DNA from: Thermosphaera aggregans DSM 11486
GTDB lineage: Archaea > Thermoproteota > Thermoprotei_A > Sulfolobales > Desulfurococcaceae
Length of the DNA: 64,000 bases
Assembly (NCBI RefSeq): GCF_000092185.1
Contig: NC_014160.1
Span: forward strand, 496,001 to 560,000
Direction: 5' to 3'
Shown here: positions 10,162 to 19,955 of the stretch, one piece after another
How the letters are laid out: each line of letters begins with the position of its first letter
How positions within the stretch are numbered: the stretch's first letter is position 1
Notes under the pieces: model-generated
Told to the model about the DNA's origin: nothing
The model's input: only the letters and a program-made list of their open reading frames with translations
The model's database searches: none
Translations under genes and position numbers: made by a program

Positions 10162-11382
10162 TTAAATGAATGATTCAACCAGTTTAATGTAGACTTTTAT
10201 AGAATTATACAAGCTTTCCAGGGTAACGAACTCGTCTGCCTTATGAGCCATGTTTACCTCTCCGGGACCATATGCTACTGCGGGGATTCCTTTAGCTAGG
10301 TAATACTTTAAGTCCAAACCCCCCACGCAAATGGTCCGCGTAGGCTCGACTCCCAGTGCCTCCTTCACCGTCCGAGCCAGAGAGTTAACATATGGATGAT
10401 TCTCCTCAACGTAAACGGGGTTAGAGTAATCGACTATTTCCACCTCGCTTTCTATTCCTAGTTCTTTCGAGGCTGATTCGACAAATTTTCTCAGCTCGTC
10501 AATAACCTGTTCGGCTCTCTCCTCAACTATCAACCTTCTATCAATACTGAATCCCACCTGTCCGGGGACGATGTTGATAGAGCCAGGTGCTTCCAGTTTT
10601 CCCCCCAGGGTAATAGTTGGGAATGATGCACGGGGATCCTCATATTTTAAAGTGCTCTTCCTAGCTTCCAGCAACGGCTTGTATTTTTTCACGAAATAGT
10701 CTGCGAGAATAATCATTTTCTCGAAAGCGTTTTCACCAAGCCACGGAGTTGAACCATGTGCTTGTTTCCCACGAACCCTGATCATAGCCCACACGTTACC
10801 TCTATGCCCAATGTAGATGTTCCCGGCTCCTGACGGCTCGGCTATCACTGCGAAATCAGGCCTGCTCCCAAGCACATTCACCAAGTAGCCCGTGCCAGTT
10901 GCCCCACCGATTTCCTCGTCGGGTACAACGGCTCCTTCAACAACGATGTTGGGCTCTTTACTCGTTGTAGCAAAATATATCATGGTGGCTAAGAAGGCCG
11001 CAATGCCCGCCTTCATATCCGTTGTTCCGCGCCCGTAAATCTTTCCATTAGTGATCACAGGATTAAACGGGTCGGTTGACCAGCCGCCGCCTGCCGCTAC
11101 GACATCGTAGTGCCCATTAAACTGTAAGACCTTCTCACCGCTCCCTACGCGGGCTATCAGAATATATCTAGGCTTCTCAGGGTTGAACTGTTTAGGGAGA
11201 ACTTTTTCGCAGTATTCTTTGGGTACTTGATGAACCGTGGTGTGAATCCCATACTTCGATAACTCATCTGCATAATAGTATATGAGCTCCTCGTAATAAT
11301 CTCCGAGAATAGTTGGGTATTTCACACTATTGACCAGGATTCTCTGGGAGATCTCGAATACATTTTTCAAATCAGCATCCAT
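10162..11382 (-). CDS. M20-family metallopeptidase/deacylase (ArgE/DapE/carboxypeptidase G2 type)
   Basis: The 406-residue cytosolic hydrolase shows the M20 co-catalytic zinc motifs in order: FNGHYDVV, GRGTTDMKAGIAA, catalytic VVPDEEIGG, AEPSG, and a C-terminal GEVNMAHKADEFV that supplies a further His. The lid/dimerisation insert lies between. Members remove acyl or amino-acid groups from amides such as N-acetyl-ornithine, N-succinyl-diaminopimelate or dipeptides. No arginine or lysine biosynthesis genes are adjacent, so the substrate cannot be set. ATG start is preceded by TTGGTG. It leads a likely three-gene unit with the JAMM and biotin carboxylase genes. Confidence 0.85.
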   Translation of the reverse strand: MDADLKNVFEISQRILVNSVKYPTILGDYYEELIYYYADELSKYGIHTTVHQVPKEYCEKVLPKQFNPEKPRYILIARVGSGEKVLQFNGHYDVVAAGGGWSTDPFNPVITNGKIYGRGTTDMKAGIAAFLATMIYFATTSKEPNIVVEGAVVPDEEIGGATGTGYLVNVLGSRPDFAVIAEPSGAGNIYIGHRGNVWAMIRVRGKQAHGSTPWLGENAFEKMIILADYFVKKYKPLLEARKSTLKYEDPRASFPTITLGGKLEAPGSINIVPGQVGFSIDRRLIVEERAEQVIDELRKFVESASKELGIESEVEIVDYSNPVYVEENHPYVNSLARTVKEALGVEPTRTICVGGLDLKYYLAKGIPAVAYGPGEVNMAHKADEFVTLESLYNSIKVYIKLVESFI

Positions 11383-11428
11383 TTAAAACACCAAGCAGTT
11401 TGAAAGTGTAAGGTGTTCAAATAAAAAA

Positions 11429-11668
11429 TCAAACCTTCTCCAATATGATGATTTGAACAGGGCACGCGTTAGCAGCATCCTGTGCGCATGTAGCCAGATC
11501 TTCTGGGATTATGCCTACAGCTATGTTTCCGCCCTCCCTGTATTTTTCAACGATTTGGGACTTGTTATCATCAGGGTTCATTTCAAACACGTCTGGACAT
11601 ATGGATACACACACCATGTCTGAGATGCAGTTTTCACGAGGCTCTATCTTAACTCTGTATTTCGCCAT
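11429..11668 (-). CDS. Single-cluster ferredoxin with Asp as likely iron ligand
   Basis: This 79-residue electron carrier has C14-x2-D17-x2-C20 and a distal C69-P, where Asp replaces the usual second Cys. The pattern CISDMVCVSICPDVFEMN matches Pyrococcus furiosus ferredoxin, whose [4Fe-4S] cluster is held by three Cys and one Asp. C24 and C61 occupy the places of that protein's disulfide. It likely serves pyruvate or aldehyde:ferredoxin oxidoreductases. It is a stand-alone gene, divergent from the CDF gene, with its ATG preceded by GGTG. Confidence 0.9.
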   Translation of the reverse strand: MAKYRVKIEPRENCISDMVCVSICPDVFEMNPDDNKSQIVEKYREGGNIAVGIIPEDLATCAQDAANACPVQIIILEKV

Positions 11669-11850
11669 GTTTTCACCACGATATAAAATGAGTCAAGGGT
11701 GAAATAAAAACATAACGTTAATTCCAATCTTGCTCGGCATGGTTCAGCTATGCGGGACTTAATCACGGGTCATCTATAACCCAGGGTTCTTCATCATCGA
11801 TACGTATAAATTGTTTCAAAGGGATAATAACCCCTTCATGGTGGTTGTCA

Positions 11851-12639
11851 ATGAACATCGCTGTTATGCTTATCGTACTAGGAAGCATTACTGGAGGCTT
11901 ACTCAAAATAACCGGTGGATTATTCTTCGGGAGTAATACCCTGTTTGTGGATGCTCTAACTAGCTTTGCAAATCTATTATCACTTTTCATGATACTGCAT
12001 TTCAGACGCACTACCTTGATGCCTGCTGACACAGACCATCACTTTGGCCATGAGAGGTTTGAGTACGTGGGAATACTAGTAGCAATGCTGGCATACTCTT
12101 TTGTAGCCGGGGTTTCAGTAGCCAGACTGTCCTCTCTAAGAGACTACAGTGTTGGAATAGAGGCTTTCTATCTAGCCGTAGCATCGATCATAGCCTACCT
12201 ACCACCCGTGGTGCTTTCGAGAAGAATGTCTTCATCTATGAGAGCTTACGGCGAGTTTACCGCGAGCGAGTTCATCGAAGCCGGTGTTGGGATTATCGCA
12301 ACGCTTGGAGGCGCCCTGTACACCTACTTAATCGATTTCGCGGGGGCCTTGTTGCTTACTGGATACATATTTTACGAGTTACTAAACAACGGAAAAAGTC
12401 TCGTAGAGATAATGGTTGACGCCGCCCCACCGTTGAACATATATGAGAATATTGTTAAGGAGGCTGAAGGCCTCGGATTAGAGATAAAGGCTGTTAGGCT
12501 TAGGAGGCTATCACACATGAAATTCCATGGCGACATCCTGATCAAGGGGGGAGGGAATATGATGGAGAAGATTCCAAGATTCAAAAAAGCCCTGAAAACC
12601 AAATACGGAGTAGACCTGTGTGTGGAATGGGAGGAATAA
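11851..12639 (+). CDS. Cation diffusion facilitator family transporter
   Basis: This inner-membrane exporter of about 262 residues is predicted to move Zn, Mn, Fe or similar divalent ions out in exchange for protons. Its first half has the CDF helices with DALTSFANL and the loop HHFGHERFEYVG typical of the family. Four or more further hydrophobic segments follow, then a cytosolic C-terminal domain. Metal specificity cannot be read from sequence. The longest frame begins with TTG two codons earlier; ATG at 11851 after GGTGGT is the better start. A TATA-like CGTATAAATTG lies at about 11801-11811. It converges on marC with no gap. Confidence 0.85.
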   Translation: MNIAVMLIVLGSITGGLLKITGGLFFGSNTLFVDALTSFANLLSLFMILHFRRTTLMPADTDHHFGHERFEYVGILVAMLAYSFVAGVSVARLSSLRDYSVGIEAFYLAVASIIAYLPPVVLSRRMSSSMRAYGEFTASEFIEAGVGIIATLGGALYTYLIDFAGALLLTGYIFYELLNNGKSLVEIMVDAAPPLNIYENIVKEAEGLGLEIKAVRLRRLSHMKFHGDILIKGGGNMMEKIPRFKKALKTKYGVDLCVEWEE

Positions 12640-13254
12640 CTACTGCATGAAAAACTGTCTATAATACTGGTACACACCATAAGCTATCATTTCAACCGCT
12701 ACACCTGCTATGATAATCGCCATAAACCTGCCTATTGCTCTAACCGTCGAGACCTTCAAATAAGCAACCAACTTGTCGCTAACCATGAGTATGGCGAAAG
12801 TCGCTGTGCATGCAACAATCCCTGAAATAAAGACCATCCCGATATTGAAGGGTGACGGATCGCTCGAGGTAAGAAGCAACACTGTCGTTATAGTGCCCGG
12901 ACCTATGATTAGAGGAGTTGCTATGGGGACAACCGCGATATCGCCCGGGTTTACCTGCTTGGTTCTCGGCATTTCTCCAAGCATGTCGAGAGCTATGGTT
13001 AACAGTATGATGCCTCCTCCCACTCTCAAGCCTGGTATTGATACGTCGAAGGCTTCGAGAATGTATTTGCCAACAAGAGTGAACGCTATCAGAATGATCA
13101 ACCCGGCTAGATAGGCTTTCCTTACAATGCCGACCCTTTCTTTATGAGACATACTTTCTGTTAACGATATGAAAGTCGGGATCGCTGAGAAAGGATTCAT
13201 TATTGCTAGGAGCTGGGTGAAATAAGAGATGAATATTATCAGTAGATCAGACAT
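12640..13254 (-). CDS. MarC/NAAT-family integral membrane protein
   Basis: The 204-residue protein has six hydrophobic segments with the family hallmarks NPFSAIPTFISLTE near the start and PLIIGPGTITTVLLLTS in the middle. It belongs to the MarC/SnatA family; a Thermococcus member transports neutral amino acids, while bacterial MarC is of unknown role. The gene overlaps the end of dihydroorotase by 8 bases, so the two are probably translated from one message, though no functional tie is evident. Confidence 0.88.
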   Translation of the reverse strand: MSDLLIIFISYFTQLLAIMNPFSAIPTFISLTESMSHKERVGIVRKAYLAGLIILIAFTLVGKYILEAFDVSIPGLRVGGGIILLTIALDMLGEMPRTKQVNPGDIAVVPIATPLIIGPGTITTVLLLTSSDPSPFNIGMVFISGIVACTATFAILMVSDKLVAYLKVSTVRAIGRFMAIIIAGVAVEMIAYGVYQYYRQFFMQ

Positions 13255-14587
13255 TCATCCCCACCTTCCCAAGCTCTCCGACATACACGCCTGTTCCAGG
13301 CTCTCCAACAAGCTCTCCCTTCTCAATAATCAACTCACCATGAACCATGAGATAGTACGGGTGACCGTACAAGCTTAAACCCTCCCAAGGTGTCCAATCA
13401 ACCTTATGATGATGTGTTTTCGAAGATATATGCCTAGGCTCGCGAGTGTTTAAGACTACGATATCGGCGAGGCTTCCAACGAAGATTTCCCCGAGAAGAG
13501 GATAGAGCCCTAGGAGTTTGGCAGGATTTCTCGAAAAGACATTAATGAATGTTTGCAGACTTATCCTCCCTTTTAAAACCCCATACGTGAACAAGAAGGG
13601 CCCCATTATCTCGAGATTAGGGATCCCTCCCCAGGCAGACCACACATCTTTCTCTTTAAGACTCCTCGGAGAGGGTGCGTTGTCACTAGCATACACTTCT
13701 ACTAAACCCGTCTCGAGAGCATTCCACAATGCTTCACGGTCTATGCTGGTCTTAAGCGTGGGGGCCATTTTGAGATAAGTTCCATATGCTTTGCTATCCT
13801 CTCTTGTGAAAAACAAGTAGTGAGGGCACGTCTCAGCCGTTACTCTAGGGTTTTTGCTTTTAAGGAAGGCCAAGGCGTCAACACCCTCCTTACTCGATAA
13901 GTGTGCTATGTGTAAACGAGCCCCTGTTTCCAACGAGTAATACCCAAGCTTCAACACTGCCGCTGCCTCGGCCCATGGACTCCTGCTTAAATGATATGCT
14001 TCTATATCATCTCTTACCCTGTATCTGCTCTCTAGTAATGTTAGGAGGCCTTCATCCTCGGCATGTGCTATTATCGCTACATTTTTCTCAGCCGCCTTCT
14101 CGAAGATTTTTCCCAACCCTTTATCAGACGTCTGGAAAGGCCTGCACGTAAATACTTTAAAGGTTTTAACGCCGATTTTCTCAAGCTCTTCAATAGCGTT
14201 ATAGTTTTGTTCGTTAAGAAATCCGCCGGTCAATCCGTAGTTAATATAGGATTCTCTTCTAGCAGCTTGGATTTTCTCGAGAGCAGTCTCGGTTTTATCG
14301 ACAAACACTCTTAGAGGCATATCTATCAGTGTCGTAATACCTCCATAAGAAGCTGCGAGGCTTCCTGAACGCCAGTCTTCGTGTTCAAGGTTGTCTGGAT
14401 CGTAGACATGAGCATGGACGTCTATTCCTCCGGGTACAGCTAATAATCCATTCCCATCTAAGACTTCGTCTGCTTCAAAAGTCTTTTTCGAGACCGCCCT
14501 GATAACCTTATCTTCTATAAGTATAGAGCCCTCGACAAGCTCGCCTCCTACGGGGATTTTAACGTTTTTTAAAAGAATCGTTCGCAT
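13247..14587 (-). CDS. pyrC: Dihydroorotase or closely related cyclic amidohydrolase
   Basis: The 446-residue metal-dependent amidohydrolase shows the zinc-site motifs in order: GGIDVHAHVYDP (H58, H60), IIAHAEDEG, RLHIAHLSSKEG, AETCPHYLFF and YASDNAPSP with the catalytic Asp. Class I dihydroorotase closes carbamoyl-aspartate in pyrimidine synthesis; hydantoinase and allantoinase are close relatives, and no other pyr gene is adjacent. The conserved CPHYL block favours dihydroorotase. The ATG lies after GGGGGTGTTTAA. Downstream marC overlaps by 8 bases. Confidence 0.82.
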   Translation of the reverse strand: MRTILLKNVKIPVGGELVEGSILIEDKVIRAVSKKTFEADEVLDGNGLLAVPGGIDVHAHVYDPDNLEHEDWRSGSLAASYGGITTLIDMPLRVFVDKTETALEKIQAARRESYINYGLTGGFLNEQNYNAIEELEKIGVKTFKVFTCRPFQTSDKGLGKIFEKAAEKNVAIIAHAEDEGLLTLLESRYRVRDDIEAYHLSRSPWAEAAAVLKLGYYSLETGARLHIAHLSSKEGVDALAFLKSKNPRVTAETCPHYLFFTREDSKAYGTYLKMAPTLKTSIDREALWNALETGLVEVYASDNAPSPRSLKEKDVWSAWGGIPNLEIMGPFLFTYGVLKGRISLQTFINVFSRNPAKLLGLYPLLGEIFVGSLADIVVLNTREPRHISSKTHHHKVDWTPWEGLSLYGHPYYLMVHGELIIEKGELVGEPGTGVYVGELGKVGMNV

Positions 14588-14627
14588 TTAAACACCCCCT
14601 TAGGTTAAATTACTGGTTTCTTAGGTT

Positions 14628-15710
14628 TTAAAGAGTCCTTGAAACAAACATTCTTGTTATCGATAGTAAATACTCCTTGAGATGTTTAGGGAGTTTTTCA
14701 TACACCTGCGATAGAAATCCAACAACTATGAGCCTCGTCGCCTCCTCTTCGCTTAAACCCCTGGTCATCAAGTAGAAGACCTCGTCGCTCTTTATCTTAC
14801 CAAGGCTTGCCTCATGGGTTAACTCGGAATCCATTGAAACCGATTTGAGCGAAGGAATTGTTTCAAACACCGCGTTGCCTAATAGTAAACCAGTACACTC
14901 TACATGGCCTTTAGTCTCTCCAGACCAGGCCTCCAGCGTGATGTCATGCTTAATGAATGATTGATCGTGCGCAACACTTTTCACGTTAACGATCGCGGAG
15001 GACCCGCTTCCCTTTAACCTTACGCGAGTATTGTGAAGCACCCGGGAGTTTCTATGTCCTATGGTTGAAGAATAAATCTCAACCCTTGCTTTCCCATAAG
15101 CGTTAACCTCGCTAGTCAACGTTATCGCATCTACGGGTGTGAGTTTCACATAATACTCTCTGAACACTGAACCCTCGCCAAGGCTTACACTAGTTTTAGC
15201 TCCTACTTTCACTTTAGACCTCCAGTTATGAACCATTATGCTTGTCACGTCGGAATTGCTTCCGATATCTATGAGGGTTAAGGCTGAATGTACTCCTTCC
15301 TCGACTATTGCAGCACATCCCTTTGCCAATGTGACCTGGGCATTGTCCTCTATATCAATAATATTCAAGATTTTCTGGTAGAATCCTGGAGATTCTAGTA
15401 TAAAACAGTAATAGAGCGGGGTCTCCAATCTTAGCCCTGCCGGAACCTTAACGTAAAGCCCTGTTAATCCTTGTTGCTGAAACACGTCTTTTTTCAATCC
15501 ATTCTTCTCTAGAATGTTGATAATCTTTTCCGCGTATTCCTTATTATTAAACGCTGTTTTCACATCTTCTAATACTATACCCTTGCCTGAGAGCGTCTTA
15601 ATATACGACTTCATGAATAGCTTTTCGTTCACTACAACACTTGATACCTCACCTGGAAAGGGTAAACCCGTCTTCGCTAAAAGCTTATCAGTAGTGTCTG
15701 TGCTCGGCAA
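14628..15710 (-). CDS. SufB/SufD-family iron-sulfur cluster assembly scaffold protein
   Basis: The 360-residue protein has the beta-helix core of SufBD and the diagnostic end: IPSLKSVSMDSELTHEASLG followed by DEVFYLMTRGLSEEEATRLIV. SufB with SufC ATPase builds Fe-S clusters. No sufC lies next to it, so the ATPase partner must be elsewhere or this is a stand-alone paralogue. The start is TTG directed by a strong AAGGAGGAT ribosome site. It follows leuS on the same strand after 38 bases. Confidence 0.85.
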   Translation of the reverse strand: MPSTDTTDKLLAKTGLPFPGEVSSVVVNEKLFMKSYIKTLSGKGIVLEDVKTAFNNKEYAEKIINILEKNGLKKDVFQQQGLTGLYVKVPAGLRLETPLYYCFILESPGFYQKILNIIDIEDNAQVTLAKGCAAIVEEGVHSALTLIDIGSNSDVTSIMVHNWRSKVKVGAKTSVSLGEGSVFREYYVKLTPVDAITLTSEVNAYGKARVEIYSSTIGHRNSRVLHNTRVRLKGSGSSAIVNVKSVAHDQSFIKHDITLEAWSGETKGHVECTGLLLGNAVFETIPSLKSVSMDSELTHEASLGKIKSDEVFYLMTRGLSEEEATRLIVVGFLSQVYEKLPKHLKEYLLSITRMFVSRTL

Positions 15711-15748
15711 ACCAATCCTCCTTGAATAAACGTGTAAAACAGATCATG

Positions 15749-18664
15749 TTAATCTACATAAATCGCTGGCTTTAAAGGCTGGGCCTTCTCGCTACGAGGA
15801 ATCCCTCTCGCCCTTGCCTCATCTTCCCACAACACTTCTATCTTTAACCCTGTTTTCCTTTCTAGAAAGTTCACCGAGTATTCTAAAACTTCATACTCTC
15901 TTTTACTAGACGTCTTGAATACATCCTCGTTTGGATTCTTGCTAAATGTCTGAACTGTTTCAACAATCTCTAGTTCCCGTCCTCTCAGGTTATACTTGCT
16001 TTTCAACTCCTCGATGATGCTTTTTATCCCTTTTCCCTCACGATACAGTTTCAATGCTTCTCTCTTCCACTCGGGCGCTACAATGATCACTGCCTTGGTC
16101 GCTGGTTTCTTCAAAACCTCTAGTATTTTCTTCACGTCTTCCACCAATGCGAAGAGAGAATCCACCAATATCTCGGATTCTTCATCCTCCCAATACCTGC
16201 TACCCGTTGGCCATTCGGATGTACTGAGGAATCCGCTACCTCCGAGCAGTTCGTTAAGCTCCTCCGTTAAGTGAGGGATAACTGGGTTTAACATTATCAA
16301 CCAGTCTTTGGATATATACTTCACAGCCTTTAAGTAATTCTCCCCAACCAAATCCCTATATTGTTCGATAAGATTCATCACATGGTAGAAGGCCTTTTGA
16401 ACGTAATCCCTTACTTCAAGTAATTCCATCGATTTCCTCGAATCCGAGATTATCCTCCTAAACTTGCTGGCAAACCATCTCCCATAGAAGTCACTGGGTA
16501 TCTCTCCCCCGATACTTCTTGCCTGCAACATGATGTTGGTGAACCTGTAGAGCCCGTCTAAAACCAGTTCTATCTCCTTCTGCTTCCAATCTAAAACACT
16601 ATCCAGACTGGCCGCGCTCGCTATGTAGAATCTGAACAAGTCGGCGGAGTAGTTTCTCGCAATATCTCTTAAAGGTATAACGTTCCCCTTACTCTTCGAC
16701 ATTTTAGCGCCTTCTCTTATCACGGTCTCGTTCAGAGAAATTATGCGCGGCCACTTGTCCTCGGGGAATATTGCGGTATGGTGGAACAGGTAGAAGGTTA
16801 AGTGATTGCTTATGTGAGGAATCCCCGTATGCCTATGGTCGACGGGGTACCAGTAGTTGAATTCTTTCCTCATTTCTTCTATAAGCTCGACTGGGATGCC
16901 TGTCTCCTTGCTAATTTCCTCAGCACACCCCTCTCCCAGAAAGACGTAGTCGAAGAATGCGGGAATCAGCTTCTCGGGCGGTATGCGATACTCCCTTATC
17001 TTGTGGGCAATAGTGTAGAATGCCATATAGATAGTGGAGTCGCTCAAACTTTCAATAATCCAGTCAGGCTCCCAGGGGAGTTTAGTGCCAAGACCTCTCT
17101 TCCTTGCACACGGTCTTTTCTCCACCCATTCCAGAACATCTTGAAAAGCCTTCTTATACTTGGGAGGAATTATCTCAAGTCTCTCGTTTATCAGATTCCT
17201 CGTCCTATCCTTCCACCAGGGTACGCTGTAATCTATGAACCATTGATCTCTTATTTTCGCTACTATTATTTCGCCGCCTCCCCTGCAGAACGCCCTCCTG
17301 TTCAACTCGTAGAAAACCATTGCTTTTCCATCAGAGATTAGTTTTTTCTTCATCTTTTCCCTGGCTTCAGGTACGCTGAGGCCTTTGAAATCTGGGTGGT
17401 CAACGATTAATTTGCCATTGTAAAACTGCTCCCTGTAAACTTCTCTCGTCGCTTCTTCGAGCCTGTCGTCAAGCTGACTTGTAATCCCGTATTTCTCGAC
17501 AACTGCCTTAGCATGGTGGTCGGCTATTCCCGGAACCTCTATTATTTTAATGGGGTTTATGTTCTCAACAATTCTCGCATCCATCCCATATGCTTCCAGA
17601 AGGTGTGGGTTTGCCTTCAACTCGATTAACGCAACATAGTCGTAAGGAGCGTCGCTAGGCTCGGAGTAAACGATGCCAGTAGCGTTATCGGGATCAACAA
17701 AGGCGGCGGGTAAGACTAAGAGTTTTTGACCAAGAGGGCTTTCAACGGTTTTACCGATTAATTCAGAGCCTTTCAACTCCCCGAGTATTCTTATGTCTGA
17801 TTCAACATGCTGATGGGCTAGCTTCACCCATGCTTTTTTAGAAATTATTAATCTCTCCCCGTTAAACTCGACAATAACGTACTCGGCCTCCGGGTTAACC
17901 CATATGTTGGTGGCGCCGAGGAGTGTTTCGGGTCGAAGCGTTGACGCCAGCAACGACGACTCGCTTCCTTCAAGCTTGAACTTTATAGCTGTATACTCAA
18001 GTATTTCAACAGGATTTACGTCAGCGTCTTGAATATCGTCCTCTCCCTCAGGCTGTTTATGAAGCAGGCAGTAAGTTACCATGTGCTCTCCCTTGGCGAC
18101 CACTCCCAGCTGTCTTAGCCTATTGTACTGCCACGTCACAAAAGCATTGTAGATCGGCTCGCCTGTGTGAAACTTTCTACGCCAGTCAATGCTGTACCCG
18201 AGCGCCTCAAAGTCTGACTGGACTTTTTCAGCGAAGAAAGTAGCAAGCTTCAACGGGTCTTTAAACGACTCCAAAATCTCCTCTACCTTCTCACGGTCTT
18301 CAATATAGTAGGATATGTAAGACCTGTACATGTCAAGAGTCTTCGCATCTTTATTCGCAATCCTCTCCGATATAGCAATGATCGGCGTACCCGTTATGTG
18401 GAAAGCCATTGGGAATAAAACATTGTAACCTGTCAGCCTTTTGAAACGAGCAATAATGTCCCCAATCGTATATGTTCTCCCGTGGCCTATGTGGAGCGGG
18501 CCATTAGTGTACGGGTAAGGAACGGTTAAGAAGTACTTCACCTTACTCTCTTCAACCTTGGGTTCGAAAACTCCTGCCTCCTTCCACTTTTTCTGCCATT
18601 TAGCTTCAATACTTCTCATCCATTCGAGAAAATCCTTCTTATCCAGAGTAATCAATGCGAACAC
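15749..18664 (-). CDS. leuS: Leucyl-tRNA synthetase, archaeal/eukaryotic type
   Basis: The 971-residue class Ia synthetase charges tRNA-Leu. The ATP-binding HIGH motif lies in GPLHIGHGRTYTIGD (58-61), the CP1 editing domain follows, and the KMSKS loop is GAKMSKSKGNV near residue 655. The anticodon-binding helical bundle and a charged C-terminal domain complete it. Length is usual for archaeal LeuRS. The start is uncertain: GTG at 18664, or TTG three codons later, which has AAGGTG at a better distance. It lies 33 bases downstream of the MFS gene. Confidence 0.96.
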   Translation of the reverse strand: MFALITLDKKDFLEWMRSIEAKWQKKWKEAGVFEPKVEESKVKYFLTVPYPYTNGPLHIGHGRTYTIGDIIARFKRLTGYNVLFPMAFHITGTPIIAISERIANKDAKTLDMYRSYISYYIEDREKVEEILESFKDPLKLATFFAEKVQSDFEALGYSIDWRRKFHTGEPIYNAFVTWQYNRLRQLGVVAKGEHMVTYCLLHKQPEGEDDIQDADVNPVEILEYTAIKFKLEGSESSLLASTLRPETLLGATNIWVNPEAEYVIVEFNGERLIISKKAWVKLAHQHVESDIRILGELKGSELIGKTVESPLGQKLLVLPAAFVDPDNATGIVYSEPSDAPYDYVALIELKANPHLLEAYGMDARIVENINPIKIIEVPGIADHHAKAVVEKYGITSQLDDRLEEATREVYREQFYNGKLIVDHPDFKGLSVPEAREKMKKKLISDGKAMVFYELNRRAFCRGGGEIIVAKIRDQWFIDYSVPWWKDRTRNLINERLEIIPPKYKKAFQDVLEWVEKRPCARKRGLGTKLPWEPDWIIESLSDSTIYMAFYTIAHKIREYRIPPEKLIPAFFDYVFLGEGCAEEISKETGIPVELIEEMRKEFNYWYPVDHRHTGIPHISNHLTFYLFHHTAIFPEDKWPRIISLNETVIREGAKMSKSKGNVIPLRDIARNYSADLFRFYIASAASLDSVLDWKQKEIELVLDGLYRFTNIMLQARSIGGEIPSDFYGRWFASKFRRIISDSRKSMELLEVRDYVQKAFYHVMNLIEQYRDLVGENYLKAVKYISKDWLIMLNPVIPHLTEELNELLGGSGFLSTSEWPTGSRYWEDEESEILVDSLFALVEDVKKILEVLKKPATKAVIIVAPEWKREALKLYREGKGIKSIIEELKSKYNLRGRELEIVETVQTFSKNPNEDVFKTSSKREYEVLEYSVNFLERKTGLKIEVLWEDEARARGIPRSEKAQPLKPAIYVD

Positions 18665-18697
18665 CTTAATGATTATAAGATGTAAGGATACTTAAAA

Positions 18698-19873
18698 TTA
18701 GTTATCGAAAACTCGATTTCTCCGCGAATAAATGATCAAGTATACCACTATAATAATGGAACCTATCTCCGAAACCATTATAAGCGCTCTCAAATACTGT
18801 AAGCCCAGCATGTAAGTAAATCCTTGTGCAACACCTCCCAGCATTAGAGACAATCCATAAAACAACCCGAAAACACCGTATGCAAGTGAGCGTCGAGAAG
18901 CCTCCACCAAGTCTGAGACAGCCACTCGAACATTGGTTTCGAAAACCCCCATTACAAAACCCCATATCACAGCGTAAATTAATAAAGACTCAGCCCTTGG
19001 TTCCAGGAAGTATGCTGAAAGAATTAATGCGCACGGAGCTACCAATATGCTTGAAAACCCGATTCTATCGTACATTATCCCGACTGGTATTGCTGCAAGC
19101 CCGTCAACAAGCATGGCAACTGTGTAAAACAACGGTATGCTCTCATCGCTTACAACACTATTCGACTTTACACTGTAGGAGAAAACATCCCAGCTGAGAA
19201 AGCCTAGGGACATAAGCATTAACCCGGCAACGTACATGTAGAACGGGTTGCCAAGTCCTTTAAAACCCAGTCTTCGTCCCTGTGATGAGACGGCTTTAAG
19301 CGACGGGTACAGCATCATAGATGTTAGCACTAACCCGACGGCTATCAACCCTGGAATACCAAGTATTATGAAAACCAGTTCGTAATTGCCCGAGGTATTC
19401 AACAATATGAGTGAAGCAATCAAAGGCCCTGTGAAGGCTCCAACTTGGTCTAAAAACTCGTGTATGCCAAACCCTAGGCCCTTGCCAATGCCCTCGGTTA
19501 CTTCTGAAAGAATTACGTCCCTGGCCGGTGCCCTAAGTCCTTTCCCAATTCTTTCAAGAACAACAAGAGCCAGAACAAGCTCCCATTTCTTAGCAAAGGC
19601 TAGGAGAGGAATCGCTATAACGTTGATACCGTAACCTAATATCACCAGCATCCATAAAACTTTCGAGCTCCTGTAATAATCTCCTATAAGGCCGCTGAGA
19701 AACCTGGTCAAGTAGTTAATTATTTCACCAATCTTGAGAACCCCCGCGATCATTGCCGAGGTGCCAATCAAGTATAAATAACTCCCCCTAACAGACGTGG
19801 CCCCCTCATAGGTAATGTCAGCGAAAAGTGAAACCAAGCCCAGGAGTATGAAAACCAGTATTAGTTTTTTCAA
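18698..19873 (-). CDS. Major facilitator superfamily transporter
   Basis: This polytopic protein of about 391 residues has around 12 hydrophobic segments. The first helix ends in SLFADITYEGATS, typical of a group of prokaryotic MFS permeases of unknown substrate, and GLRAPARDVILSE follows helix 4. The longest frame extends 22 codons upstream to 19939, but that part covers the likely promoter. A TTG at 19873 preceded by GGTGGG is a better start, with the TATA-like ATATTTTTAAC about 35 bases before. The divergent lysS gene shares this short promoter region. Confidence 0.8.
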   Translation of the reverse strand: MKKLILVFILLGLVSLFADITYEGATSVRGSYLYLIGTSAMIAGVLKIGEIINYLTRFLSGLIGDYYRSSKVLWMLVILGYGINVIAIPLLAFAKKWELVLALVVLERIGKGLRAPARDVILSEVTEGIGKGLGFGIHEFLDQVGAFTGPLIASLILLNTSGNYELVFIILGIPGLIAVGLVLTSMMLYPSLKAVSSQGRRLGFKGLGNPFYMYVAGLMLMSLGFLSWDVFSYSVKSNSVVSDESIPLFYTVAMLVDGLAAIPVGIMYDRIGFSSILVAPCALILSAYFLEPRAESLLIYAVIWGFVMGVFETNVRVAVSDLVEASRRSLAYGVFGLFYGLSLMLGGVAQGFTYMLGLQYLRALIMVSEIGSIIIVVYLIIYSRRNRVFDN

Positions 19874-19955
19874 TCTCCCACCAGTGAGCACCTGAATAAA
19901 GAGTAAAGTTAAAAATATTACGATAATTGAAATATTCAACGTTAAGGAGAGATTT

